DNA from: CAVSUZ01 sp963791885
Lineage (GTDB): Bacteria; Pseudomonadota; Alphaproteobacteria; Acetobacterales; Acetobacteraceae
Direction: 5' to 3'
DNA length: 64,000 bases
Assembly (NCBI GenBank): GCA_963791885.1
Contig: CAWBUL010000006.1
Span: 1,426,001-1,490,000 of the forward strand
Part shown: positions 46,884 through 55,801 of the stretch, piece by piece
How the letters are laid out: each line of letters begins with the position of its first letter
Position numbering within the stretch: the stretch's first letter is position 1
Position numbers and translations under genes: made by a program
Notes under the pieces: model-generated
The model's database searches: none
Told to the model about the DNA's origin: nothing
What the model saw: only the letters and a program-made list of their open reading frames with translations

Positions 46884-47744
46884 CTACTCGGACACAAACC
46901 GCTTGGCGTGCGCATCATAATCGGGGTAACCCAGCTCGGCGCGCAGCTCCGCAGGTGGAAGCGCACTGGGCGCTTCCGCTTCTCCAGCAGTCAGCGCCGC
47001 CAATCCTGCCTTGATCCCACCCATCATGGGGGACAGCAGGGCCGTCGGATACGTCCCGATCTTCAGGCCGAGTTCTTCAGCTCGCGCTCTGTTTGGTGTT
47101 TCCCTCGCTGCGCCAGGAGAAAGCACGGCGAAAGACGGCCGGCCTTGCGCCGCACCGACCGCTCTGCGGACCTCTTCTTCGTTCGCGGGGGAGTCCAGGA
47201 AAAGGATGTCGGCGCCTTCCGCAACGAACATCTCGACACGGGCCACGGCCTCATCGATACCCTGGGTCGGTCGGCAGTCTGTACGGGCCATGACCATGAT
47301 GCCGGAGTTTTTCGCAGCCTCCACCGCGGCGCGAACCTTCATGCGGGCTTCCTCCCGCGGCAGGCACGGCTTGCCGGCAGCGGTGAGCGCACGCGGCGTG
47401 ATCTTGTCTTCGATCAGGATGGCGGCGGCGCCGATCCGACCATATGCGCGCACGGTACGCTGGACATTCATGGCGTTGCCGTAGCCATGATCTCCATCGG
47501 CCAGCACGAGTGTATCCGGTGCCGCGCCACGGATCATCGTGAGCGCGTCATACATCTCGCCAAAGGAAATGAGATCGAGATCGGGCGCGCCGAGCCTGCT
47601 CGCCGCCACGCAAGAGCCCGACATGAACGCGGTCTGGAATCCTGCTCGGGCCGCGAGCTTGGCACTCAAGCCGTCCCAAACCGCCGGCATGACGACGAAC
47701 CCAGGTTTGGCCAGCAAGGCACGCAGGCGATCAGATGGTGACAC
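46884..47744 (-). CDS. Isocitrate lyase/PEP mutase superfamily protein
   Basis: A 286-residue TIM-barrel enzyme with VVMPAVWDGLSAKLAARAGF at the start, the metal-binding ADGDHGYGNAMNVQRTV, and IMVMARTDCRPTQG. The usual K-R/K-C-G-H active-site loop of lyases and oxaloacetate decarboxylases is replaced by EDKITPRALTAAGKPC. That argues against classical isocitrate or methylisocitrate lyase activity. Related enzymes cleave or hydrolyse 2-oxo or 2-hydroxy diacids. It lies just upstream (3' side) of a 2-hydroxyacid dehydrogenase on the same strand. Confidence 0.82.
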   Translation of the reverse strand: MSPSDRLRALLAKPGFVVMPAVWDGLSAKLAARAGFQTAFMSGSCVAASRLGAPDLDLISFGEMYDALTMIRGAAPDTLVLADGDHGYGNAMNVQRTVRAYGRIGAAAILIEDKITPRALTAAGKPCLPREEARMKVRAAVEAAKNSGIMVMARTDCRPTQGIDEAVARVEMFVAEGADILFLDSPANEEEVRRAVGAAQGRPSFAVLSPGAARETPNRARAEELGLKIGTYPTALLSPMMGGIKAGLAALTAGEAEAPSALPPAELRAELGYPDYDAHAKRFVSE

Positions 47745-47755
47745 AGCAAACTCCC

Positions 47756-48700
47756 TTATGATTGAGACGAGACAACCTCGGTCGGCATGGGTTTGCCCGC
47801 GAAGAAGGCATCGAAATTGTCGATCATCAGATCGCCCATGGCCCGTCTTGTTTCGTTTGTCGCGCTGGCGATGTGGGGCGTGACGACGACGTTATCCATT
47901 GTGCGTAGTGCATCCGGTACGTTCGGCTCATCCTCAAACACGTCCAGAGCCGCGCCGCCCAGGCGTCCCTCCTGGAGGGCGGCAACCAGGGCCGGCTCGT
48001 CCACGATCGAGCCACGGGCCACATTCACCAATATCCCGGACGGCCCCAAGGCATCGAAGACCGCCGTGCTTATGATCCGGCGCGTGCTGGCCGACGCCGC
48101 GGCGCAGATGACGAAAACATCGGACGCAGCCGCCAGGGCCGGAGCGTCGGGATGAAAGGCAAGCGCTACGTCATGTTTGACGATATCCGTATACGCGATG
48201 CGATCGGTAAATCCGGCGAAGCGCCTGGCCACAGCCCGCCCGATCCGCCCCAATCCGAAGATACCGATGCGCTTGCCGCTGACCTTCGTCGCGAGCGGCA
48301 CATCTCCCGAAAGCCACCGGCCCGCGCGCAGATACGCATCCGATTGCGGCAGTCGGCGCAGCAACGCGATGGTCAGCCCGACCGCGAGATCGGCCACGTC
48401 ATCCGTGAGCACGTCGGGCGTGTTCGCCACCCGAACACCGCGGCTCCGCGCGAGATCCAGATCGACCTTGTCGAAGCCGACGCCGTTGATGCCGATCACC
48501 TTGAGATTGGGAAGCGCGTTCATCAGCGGATTGGGCACGCCCAGGTGCCCGCCCGTAACGATGCCGTCGACTTTCTTCGCGCTCCGGCTCAGCCAATCCG
48601 CATCGATGTTCGGCAGCTCGGCATATAGCAGCTCGTAGGTTTTGCTCAGTCTCGCCTGGGCATCCGGATGAATTGCGGTAACCTGGAGCAGGGTTGGCAT
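47756..48700 (-). CDS. D-2-hydroxyacid dehydrogenase (GhrB-like)
   Basis: A 314-residue D-isomer-specific dehydrogenase. The NAD(P) motif is RIGIFGLGRIGRAVARRF, the catalytic Arg is in VNVARGSIVDEPAL, Glu is in DVFEDEPNVPDAL, and His is in VVTPHIASAT. The family reduces glyoxylate, hydroxypyruvate or 2-ketogluconate. Given the gluconate and idonate dehydrogenases next door, 2-ketoaldonate reduction is a plausible role. It lies 11 bases upstream of the PEP-mutase-like gene and is probably in one transcript with it. Confidence 0.87.
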   Translation of the reverse strand: MPTLLQVTAIHPDAQARLSKTYELLYAELPNIDADWLSRSAKKVDGIVTGGHLGVPNPLMNALPNLKVIGINGVGFDKVDLDLARSRGVRVANTPDVLTDDVADLAVGLTIALLRRLPQSDAYLRAGRWLSGDVPLATKVSGKRIGIFGLGRIGRAVARRFAGFTDRIAYTDIVKHDVALAFHPDAPALAAASDVFVICAAASASTRRIISTAVFDALGPSGILVNVARGSIVDEPALVAALQEGRLGGAALDVFEDEPNVPDALRTMDNVVVTPHIASATNETRRAMGDLMIDNFDAFFAGKPMPTEVVSSQS

Positions 48701-48746
48701 GATGGGAGTTCCGTTCGTCTGCCTGATGGGGAGATCAGTGACGGTT

Positions 48747-49523
48747 TCAGACGACGCTTGTCATGCCGCCGTCCACGTACAGGATCTGTCCGTTGACGAA
48801 ATCCGAGGCGGCGGAGGCGAGGAAGATGGCAGCGCCGGTAAGCTCTTCGACCTTTCCCCAGCGCCCGGCCGGGGTGCGTTTGCATAGCCACTCCGTAAAC
48901 TGCCTGTCCTCGACGAGTGGCTTGGTCAGTTCCGTCGCGAAGTATCCGGGGCCAATCCCGTTCACCTGCAATCCGTGCGGCGCCCAGTCGGCACACATGC
49001 CTTTGGTCAGCATCTTTACCGCTCCCTTGCTCGCCGCATAAGGAGCAATAGAGGGCCGGCCGAGTTCACTCTGCACGGAGCATATGTTGATGATCTTGCC
49101 GCGCTTGCGAGAAATCATGTGCCTGGCGGCCGCCTGGCCGACAAAGAAAACACTGTCGAGATTGGTGCGCATCAGCTCCCGCCAAGTCTCGGCAGCAAAC
49201 GCCTCCAGCGGCGCTCGGCGCTGGATTCCGGCGTTATTAACGAGGATGTCGATGGGGCCATGCCTGGTCTCGATCAGTGCAACGCCGGCGGCCACAGCGT
49301 TCTGGTCCGTCACGTCGAACGGGGCGAGCTCGACCGTGATGCCGTGCTCCTGCAAGTCTTTCGCTGCGCGTTCGAGCTTGTCTGCGTGGCGGCCGTTCAG
49401 GACCACCGTGGCGCCGGCACGTCCGAGACCGCTTGCCAGGGCCAGCCCGATACCCTGGCCAGATCCGGTGATGAGGGCCCGCTTCCCCGTCAGGTCGAAC
49501 AGTTGTGTCACGTCAGGCTGCAC
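48747..49523 (-). CDS. idnO: SDR oxidoreductase, gluconate 5-dehydrogenase type
   Basis: A 258-residue classical short-chain dehydrogenase. TGSGQGIG is the cofactor glycine motif, NNAG is present, the catalytic Ser is in ICSVQSELG and the Y-x3-K is in PYAASKGAV. The C-terminal IGPGYFATELTKPL and GGMTS regions fit gluconate 5-dehydrogenase, which interconverts 5-keto-D-gluconate and D-gluconate. It is divergent from an L-idonate 5-dehydrogenase gene, the partner enzyme. The 185-bp gap between them should contain both promoters. Confidence 0.85.
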   Translation of the reverse strand: MQPDVTQLFDLTGKRALITGSGQGIGLALASGLGRAGATVVLNGRHADKLERAAKDLQEHGITVELAPFDVTDQNAVAAGVALIETRHGPIDILVNNAGIQRRAPLEAFAAETWRELMRTNLDSVFFVGQAAARHMISRKRGKIINICSVQSELGRPSIAPYAASKGAVKMLTKGMCADWAPHGLQVNGIGPGYFATELTKPLVEDRQFTEWLCKRTPAGRWGKVEELTGAAIFLASAASDFVNGQILYVDGGMTSVV

Positions 49524-49708
49524 GGGCGCTGGTCCTCAAGGGGATAGGCTGTACATGCTCGTCACGGGTCATCTTGAACTCGGTATTGGCGCCAAGCCAT
49601 TTTCTCCACATTGCGTTGATCTCACCATGTTGTCCATGATGTTCGGAAGTTTCGCGAGGCGCGTGAGAGGGTCATAATTTATTCGCCTGAATAACCGGGA
49701 GGAACGCC

Positions 49709-50743
49709 ATGAAAGCGATCGTCATCCACGCCCCGCACGATATCCGGCTTGATGATTGGCCTACGGAAGCGCCTGGTCCGGGGCAGGTCACCGTCCGAAT
49801 TGCCGCGGGAGGAATCTGCGGCTCGGACCTGCACTATTATCACCATGGCGGTTTCGGCACCGTGCGAATCCGGCACCCAATGGTGCTAGGCCACGAAATC
49901 GCCGGCACAGTGGCGGAGATGGGGCCTGGCGTGACGCGGGTCTCCGTCGGCGACAGGGTTGCGGTCAATCCATCAGCGCCATGCGGCCGATGCCGCTACT
50001 GTCTCGAAGGCATGCCGAACCAGTGCCTCGACATGCGCTTCTACGGCAGTGCGATGCGAACCCCCCATGAGCACGGCGGCTTCCGGGAGCAGCTGACGTG
50101 CCATGAGCACCAAGTGCATCCCGTACCACCGGGGACAGACATGACCGAGGCCGCATTCGCAGAGCCCCTTTCAGTATGTTTGCACGCAGCACGGCAGGCG
50201 GGCTCACTCTTGGGAAAACGAGTCCTGGTGTCTGGGTGCGGGCCGATCGGGGCACTCTGCGTCCTCGTCGCGCGGCATAGCGGAGCGCGCAACATCATCG
50301 TCACCGACCTGCTCGACGAACCGCTCGCGGTCGTGCGCTCCTTGGGCGCCGATCGCACCATCAATATGGCCGAGCAGCCTGACGGCCTCGCCGAATATGG
50401 AAGAGACAAGGGGACCTTCGATGTGGTGCTGGAGGCTTCGGGTGCCGGGCAAGCCATCGCCGCAGCGGCTGCCGCGGCCCGTCCGGGCGCAGTTATGGTG
50501 CAGATTGGCTTGGGAGGTGCCGAGACCGCGTTGCCGCTGAACACGTTCGTAGCAAAGGAACTCACGCTTCGCGGCACGTTCCGCTTTCACGAGGAATTCG
50601 CCTGGGCGGTGGATTTCATCACGCAACGGCGAATCGATGTGCGGCCGTTGCTCAGCCGCGTTCTTCCGCTATCGGAAGCGCGCCGCGCGTTCGATCTGGC
50701 CTCGGACCGGAAACAATCAATGAAGGTGCAGGTGGCGTTCTGA
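49709..50743 (+). CDS. idnD: L-idonate 5-dehydrogenase (zinc alcohol dehydrogenase family)
   Basis: A 344-residue zinc-dependent dehydrogenase. Catalytic zinc ligands are in GGICGSDLHYYHHGGFG and GHEIAGTV. The structural zinc lobe is CGRCRYCLEGMPNQC, and VSGCGPIGALCVLVAR is the Rossmann motif. The HYYHHGG segment is typical of L-idonate 5-dehydrogenases. It oxidises L-idonate to 5-ketogluconate, which the divergent IdnO-like enzyme would reduce to gluconate. GGGAGGAACGCC precedes the ATG. Confidence 0.87.
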   Translation: MKAIVIHAPHDIRLDDWPTEAPGPGQVTVRIAAGGICGSDLHYYHHGGFGTVRIRHPMVLGHEIAGTVAEMGPGVTRVSVGDRVAVNPSAPCGRCRYCLEGMPNQCLDMRFYGSAMRTPHEHGGFREQLTCHEHQVHPVPPGTDMTEAAFAEPLSVCLHAARQAGSLLGKRVLVSGCGPIGALCVLVARHSGARNIIVTDLLDEPLAVVRSLGADRTINMAEQPDGLAEYGRDKGTFDVVLEASGAGQAIAAAAAAARPGAVMVQIGLGGAETALPLNTFVAKELTLRGTFRFHEEFAWAVDFITQRRIDVRPLLSRVLPLSEARRAFDLASDRKQSMKVQVAF

Positions 50744-50796
50744 ACCCGCCGTCCGTCGGGGATTCAAGATCGGGACAGCCAGGGCGCCTGTTCTCT

Positions 50797-51126
50797 CTAC
50801 GGAGTTCCGTCCGGATTTTGCGAGGCACGCCAACATATCATGTGCCCCTTCGGTATCATGTCGGCTAGCAATCCCAGCGCCGCTTTGACAACGTTCGGCT
50901 TGTCGAAGAACTCGATCACCAAAGGCAGGTCCACGTTCAGTCTTAACATGTCGGCCGCATGAACCTCGCCGCTTTCGCCGAACCCAGCGATGCCGCGAAA
51001 CACAATGACCCCTTGCACACGCTGCTGGTCGTGCAGGATGTTCATGATCTCCTGCATCAGCGTCTTGCGTTTGTAATGCTCGGTCTCGCGCAGGTAAATG
51101 CGAACGACCATGACTTCGTCTTCCAT
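50797..51126 (-). CDS. DUF190 domain-containing protein
   Basis: A 109-residue protein of the DUF190 family (PII-like fold), starting MEDEVMVVRIYLRETEHY with AGGGGAAG in front. It contains GVIVFRGIAGFGESGEVHAA and a C-terminal IEFFDKPNVVKAAL. DUF190 genes commonly neighbour crcB, and here it follows crcB by 12 bases at the end of the fluoride riboswitch operon. It may regulate or sense the channel's state, by analogy with PII partners. That role is inferred. Confidence 0.9.
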   Translation of the reverse strand: MEDEVMVVRIYLRETEHYKRKTLMQEIMNILHDQQRVQGVIVFRGIAGFGESGEVHAADMLRLNVDLPLVIEFFDKPNVVKAALGLLADMIPKGHMICWRASQNPDGTP

Positions 51127-51138
51127 AACGCTTCCCCT

Positions 51139-51537
51139 TTACAGGTTACGCGCGATATACGCCCCCGCGAATGCGCAGAAGAACCCGAGAGTCGGTGATA
51201 TGATCAGGTAAAGAAGCGCTTTCACGGGCTCACCCTGCTCCACCAGAAGCAACGACTCCATGGCGAAGGTAGAAAAGGTGGTATAACCGCCCAGCACGCC
51301 TGTCAGTATACCTGTTCGCAGAATGGGTGAGATGGTCAGCCGTTCGAGAGTCTCCACAAACAGAAAACCCATAAGGAAGGCTCCCAGCAAATTAATGCTG
51401 AGCGTGGCATAGGGGAAATCACGACCATAGACGGTCTGCACCAGGTTCGTCATCACGTAGCGGGCCCAACACCCGAGCGTACCTCCGATGGCGATGGCAA
51501 CGAATGTCAGCACTTGTTGTCGTGACCTTTCACGCAC
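51139..51537 (-). CDS. crcB: Fluoride efflux channel CrcB/Fluc
   Basis: A 132-residue four-helix membrane protein of the Fluc/CrcB family. It shows GGTLGCWARYVMTNL in helix 1, the conserved Asn in SINLLGAFLMGFL, and the GYTTFSTFAMES segment that lines the pore with Phe side chains and the central sodium site. The start is GTG 51537, two bases after the HyfB-like stop, so it is the seventh protein of the operon behind the leftward fluoride riboswitch. It exports fluoride as an antiparallel dimer. Confidence 0.95.
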   Translation of the reverse strand: MRERSRQQVLTFVAIAIGGTLGCWARYVMTNLVQTVYGRDFPYATLSINLLGAFLMGFLFVETLERLTISPILRTGILTGVLGGYTTFSTFAMESLLLVEQGEPVKALLYLIISPTLGFFCAFAGAYIARNL

Positions 51538-51539
51538 GG

Positions 51540-53526
51540 TTAGAGCAACGACAGCCCGAGAATGACCACCAGCAGCAAGCCGATCAATCCTAGATAAAAA
51601 TTTAGGTGGCCGGACTGCAGGACCCGTATCCGATCCGCTGCGCTTTGCACAATGCGGATGGCCGGCGCGAACAGATAGCGGCCAAAGACCGGTGCGACTT
51701 CATGACTGAAGGACAATCGAGTAATGAAGTACTCCCGTCCGGATGATTCCCGCGTTGTCTCAGTCGATGGCCGGTAGATGAAGCTGTAGAATGTCCGCAG
51801 CGCATTGGAAAATGTCAGCGCTGTCGTCAGCACCTCGGTCGGCTCTCGCACGGCCCCGCCGTACCACACAGCGGCGCGCCGGTAGGCGGGGCGCCGGCCG
51901 AACAGCACCAGCGCAATGGGAATCAGCGCCAGCAGGGGCATGGCGATGACCAGCATGCTGGGGGAGATGAACGCGAATTTCGCGGTCAGCGGTACCAGCA
52001 GCCAGCCGTCCCGCATCAGCCGGGGACTGTCGCTCCCGAACTGTGTAACGGTTGAGCCGATCAGCGCTGACAGCCAGGCGGGCATACCAACAGCCAATGC
52101 GAGAACGCACGCACCCAAAAGACCGACTGCGGCAACCGTACCGTGCCGGACCCGCCCCACTGCGTGATTGCCAGGTCCCAGCAGCCCCACGCCAAACACT
52201 TTCACGAAGGTTGCGAACGCGACCGCCGCGGTCAGTGCGAGCCCCGCTCCGGCGAGCGCCAGCACCAGGCGGCCCGTCAAGTCAGGCATGTGGAAGCCCT
52301 GGAACACAGTCTGGAACAGGAACCATTCACTGACGAAGCCGGCCTGCGGCGGCATAGCTGCCAAACTCATGGCTGCGAATAAAGCCCCGACGCTGAACAC
52401 GAACGATGTGCGCCGCGCGATCAGCGAGTGGCGGATCAGATAGCCTCCCGTTGCTGCATAAACACCATCAGCGGTCAGGAACAGGCAACCCTTGGCCAAT
52501 GCATGTCCGGCAAGGTGCAGCAGCGCCACGGTCCAGGCCAGCCCAGCCAGATCCGGAAGCCCGCTGTCGCGGAACATCAGCGACGCACCTAACGCCGTCA
52601 CCGCGATACCAGCATTCTCCGCCGACGAAAAGCTCAGCAGACAGCGCCAATCCTCCTGCTGGAATGCATAGAGCACCGACAGGATCGCGCTGAGTACGCC
52701 AACGACCACCAGAAAGATGCCGAGCCCGAAAGCGCCGTTTGGCGGCACGCCGGGAAGCCAGGTGAACAGGCTGCGGCTCAGTCCGAAGAATGCTGCATTC
52801 AGCACCACGCCGGACATGATCGCGCCCGAGGCACCGCTGCCCGACCCATAGGCCGCGGGGAACCACTCGTAGAACGGCAGCAGGCCCAGCTTGGCGCCGA
52901 AGCCGATGATCAGCAGCAGCCCGGCGATGATCTGCACGTTCAACGGCAATAGGGTGCCGACACGAGCGAAGGCCTCGAACGACAGGCTATCTCCGGCGAA
53001 TGCGAACAGAAGAAAGGCCACCAACAAAGCCACGGCGCCGACTTCCAGCATCCCCAGCATGAACAGGACAGGCTGGCCGGCCGCGGGCGCCAGCCGTTCG
53101 CCCAGGATCATGATCGCCCCGCCGAGGCTCATCGAGCTCCCAGGCGAGCAGAAAGAACCCGCCATGCTTAAGCCCGAACACGCCGAGTGCACCGAGCAGG
53201 CTGCACGCCGCGCCAAACAACCAGGTGCCACGACCTTGATCGGATGGTGTTGCGAGCATGCAGGCAAGCACTGCCGGTACCAGGCCGAAGCCCATCAGCC
53301 AAAAAGCTTCGGGCAGCATCTGAAATTGCGCCGTCTCGCCTGCCATACGCAACGGCACCGCTGTCAAGCCCGTACCCAGCGGCAGATGCACGATAGCAGC
53401 GGCGATCGCCGCCAATCCGCCGAGTGCCAGAAGCGCACGCGACACCACCAGCATGCATCCGGTCAGAGCGACCAATGCGGCCACGATCCACAGCAGCGCC
53501 GCGATGCCGAGCAGATCATTCGCCAC
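51540..53526 (-). pseudogene. hyfB: Hydrogenase-4 HyfB-like antiporter subunit, split by a 1-base insertion
   Basis: Deleting one base near 53133 joins two frames into 661 residues, close to HyfB length. The N-terminal part reads ...HGGFFLLAWEL, then the second frame continues MSLGGAIMILGERL. Later motifs include LGLLPFYEWFPAAYGSGSGASGAIMSGVVLNAAF and the Lys/His-bearing helices of NuoL/M/N and Mrp-like proton channels. The start is GTG 53526 with GGGAGG upstream, overlapping the small-subunit gene. In an intact form it would pump ions for the membrane complex. CrcB follows two bases later. Confidence 0.85.
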
Positions 53527-54310
53527 GGACGCGCCCTCCCGTCACCCGCTGCGGCACGCGATCCAGGAACATCAGAAACGCTTCGATCATCGCCGCGGGA
53601 TTAGGCGGGCAACCCGGAAGATACACATCGACCGGCAGTACATCCTCCAGCCCGGTGCCGCACGCATAGCCGCCGCCGGAGACGCCACCCGACACCGCGC
53701 AGGTTCCCACCGCCATGACCCAGCGCGGCTGCGGCATAGCGTCATAGGTGACGCGCAGCGGTTCACCCATGGCATGCGTGACGGGTCCGGTCACCAGGAG
53801 CAGGTCGGCGAAGCGTGGTGAGGGCGTGAAGAAGATGCCGAACCGATGCAGATTGTAGAATGGGTTATTGAGCGCCTGGAGTTCCAATTCGCATCCGTTG
53901 CACGACCCGGAATCGACGTGGCGGATATGCAGACTGCGCCGGAAACCATTCCGCTGCGCTGTGTCATCGGATGCGACCGCCGAGACAGCGGCGCCCCAGC
54001 GCAGGTCCTCCCGCCGTCGAACACCGAAGGCCCAGTCGCCGGATGCCTCGATGGCTCCGGTCGGGCACGCTTCCACGCAGAGCTGGCACACCACACAACG
54101 GCCGTAATCGATGTCGAGTTCCTTGCCGTCCGGTCGTAGGGAAATTGCGCCCGTGGGGCACACTTCAGCGCAAGCTGCACAGCCCGGCTCGCACCGATCC
54201 GGATGATAACGCGGCATGCCCAACACATGGTCCTGCCCGTCGTGTCCGCTCGCAGGCCAGTTCGTGCTTGCCTTGCCCTTCGCTAGTCCGATCAGTGTCC
54301 AAAGCGCCAT
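53516..54310 (-). CDS. Ferredoxin-small subunit fusion of a hydrogenase-4-like complex (HyfH-HyfI type)
   Basis: A 264-residue protein fusing two usually separate subunits. Residues 35-90 carry two 4Fe-4S ferredoxin motifs (C-x3-C-x2-C-x3-C-P in CEPGCAACAEVCP, and CVVCQLCVEACP). From about residue 125 the NuoB/HyfI-like small subunit has SGSCNGCELEL, GTCAVSGG and LPGCPPNP, supplying the four Cys that bind the N2-type cluster. So its electron-transfer chain looks intact, unlike the large subunit's Ni-Fe site. It lies nine bases after the large-subunit stop. Confidence 0.9.
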   Translation of the reverse strand: MALWTLIGLAKGKASTNWPASGHDGQDHVLGMPRYHPDRCEPGCAACAEVCPTGAISLRPDGKELDIDYGRCVVCQLCVEACPTGAIEASGDWAFGVRRREDLRWGAAVSAVASDDTAQRNGFRRSLHIRHVDSGSCNGCELELQALNNPFYNLHRFGIFFTPSPRFADLLLVTGPVTHAMGEPLRVTYDAMPQPRWVMAVGTCAVSGGVSGGGYACGTGLEDVLPVDVYLPGCPPNPAAMIEAFLMFLDRVPQRVTGGRVRGE

Positions 54311-54319
54311 TCGCCGCCC

Positions 54320-55801
54320 CTACCGTGCGCAACCGGCGATGGTTAAGCCGAAGCTTGCTTCATTGATCGCATAATCCATCATATTCGTGTCGTGCACCGT
54401 AAAAGGAAACACGCGCCAGTTGGAGAACGAGGGCGACTTGATCTTCACGCGCGACAATCGGCCGGTCTTGTCGAAATGCACCGCATAGAACAGCGTACCG
54501 CGCGGTGATTCGGTCCAACCCAACCCCTCGCCTGAGGCCGGCGCGGCGATCGGCACACGGATCTCGCCTTCTTCTATCAGCAACAGCACGCGCTGGATCA
54601 CCGCGATGCTGGTGTTGATTTCCGCAATCCTCACCCGGGAGCGTGCATACGCGTCCCCGTCCTGTTCCACCGGAATTTCCAGCGGCACATCAGCATACGC
54701 CGCATAAGGATGATCGCGCCGCAAATCCCGATCGACGCCCGACGCACGCTGAACGGGTCCCGTTGCTCCCTGCTCGAATGCAACCTTGCTGCTCAGCACG
54801 CCGGTTGTGATCAAGCGATCCAGGTGGCTATCGGACGCCTCCAAGTGGCGGGCATACTTGCCGATTTCCATGCGCAGACCCTCGAGCGCTTCTGACAACC
54901 AATCAACGGGATGCAAATCACGGCGCAAGCCACCCGGAGTCAAAACCCCGCGCAAGAATCGGCTGCCCGTCAGCCGTCCGTTGATCTGCTTCCCCTGCTC
55001 TTCCAGCAACTTTCCCTGCGCCTCACCAACCCGCAACGTCGTCGTGTTGCACAGATGCCCGAGATAATGGAGGTGATTGTATACACGTTCCAGCTCGGCC
55101 AGCAGCACGCGCAGCCACCGGGCGCGCAGCGGAACCTCGCAGCCGGCAGCCGCTTCCACAGCCTGGCAATAGGCCAGGGCGTGCGCAACGCTGCCGACGG
55201 CCGAAACACGCTCCGCCAGGATGACGCCATGAAGCGCGTCCTGTCCTTCGAACCGCGCCTCCATGCCGCGATGCTTGTAGAACAGATGCGGTTGGTAGTG
55301 CAGAATCTGCTCACCGATATAAAAGAAGGTGAATTCGGCCGCTTCCAGCACATCGGCGCGCACCGGTCCGAAGGGCAGAATCTGCACGTCCGGCCCCAGT
55401 ACCTCCGGCAGCGGCGGCGCTTTGTTGGCAATATCGTCCGGCTTCACCCAGGGAAAGGATTTCAACGCCGGCACCAGAGGTGGAGCCGTGCCGCCGGGCA
55501 GCACCAAGGGGCGCGGTTCCGGATGATCACGAAAACGGATCCCGTAAAGATCCGTGATTTCCCGTTCGTACCAGCCCAGTAGAGGCCAGATCGTCGCAAG
55601 GCTCGGCGGCTCGGCGGTGAGATCGCACCGCCATACCTCGAACCGGCCGTTCTCCGGTGTGGACAGGTAACGCAGCTCCGGGAAACCGTCCTGACCAAGG
55701 ACGGCATAAGCCATCTGCATCCGGCCATCTGACTCCAGCAGGCTTCGTGCAGCACCCTCCAGCTCTTCGAGGCCAAGATCCCGCGTCTCCGCCCCGTTCA
55801 T
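54320..55801 (-). CDS. hyfG: Large-subunit-like protein (HyfG/HycE fold) lacking the Ni-Fe ligand cysteines
   Basis: A 493-residue fusion of a NuoC-like N-terminal domain (WYEREITDLYGIRFRDHPEPR, about 77-97) and a NuoD/HycE-like large subunit. Hydrogenases need two C-x2-C pairs. Here the first pair, R-x-C-G-x-C in HycE, reads RVSAVGS (198-204). The second, D-P-C-x-x-C near the C-terminus, reads G-L-T-I-A-G followed by C491. Both pairs are lost, so no Ni-Fe centre can form; the protein resembles complex I or Ehr-type subunits. The start ATG 55801 overlaps the HyfF-like stop as ATGA; a longer frame to 56062 runs through that gene. Its reaction is unknown. Confidence 0.9.
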   Translation of the reverse strand: MNGAETRDLGLEELEGAARSLLESDGRMQMAYAVLGQDGFPELRYLSTPENGRFEVWRCDLTAEPPSLATIWPLLGWYEREITDLYGIRFRDHPEPRPLVLPGGTAPPLVPALKSFPWVKPDDIANKAPPLPEVLGPDVQILPFGPVRADVLEAAEFTFFYIGEQILHYQPHLFYKHRGMEARFEGQDALHGVILAERVSAVGSVAHALAYCQAVEAAAGCEVPLRARWLRVLLAELERVYNHLHYLGHLCNTTTLRVGEAQGKLLEEQGKQINGRLTGSRFLRGVLTPGGLRRDLHPVDWLSEALEGLRMEIGKYARHLEASDSHLDRLITTGVLSSKVAFEQGATGPVQRASGVDRDLRRDHPYAAYADVPLEIPVEQDGDAYARSRVRIAEINTSIAVIQRVLLLIEEGEIRVPIAAPASGEGLGWTESPRGTLFYAVHFDKTGRLSRVKIKSPSFSNWRVFPFTVHDTNMMDYAINEASFGLTIAGCAR

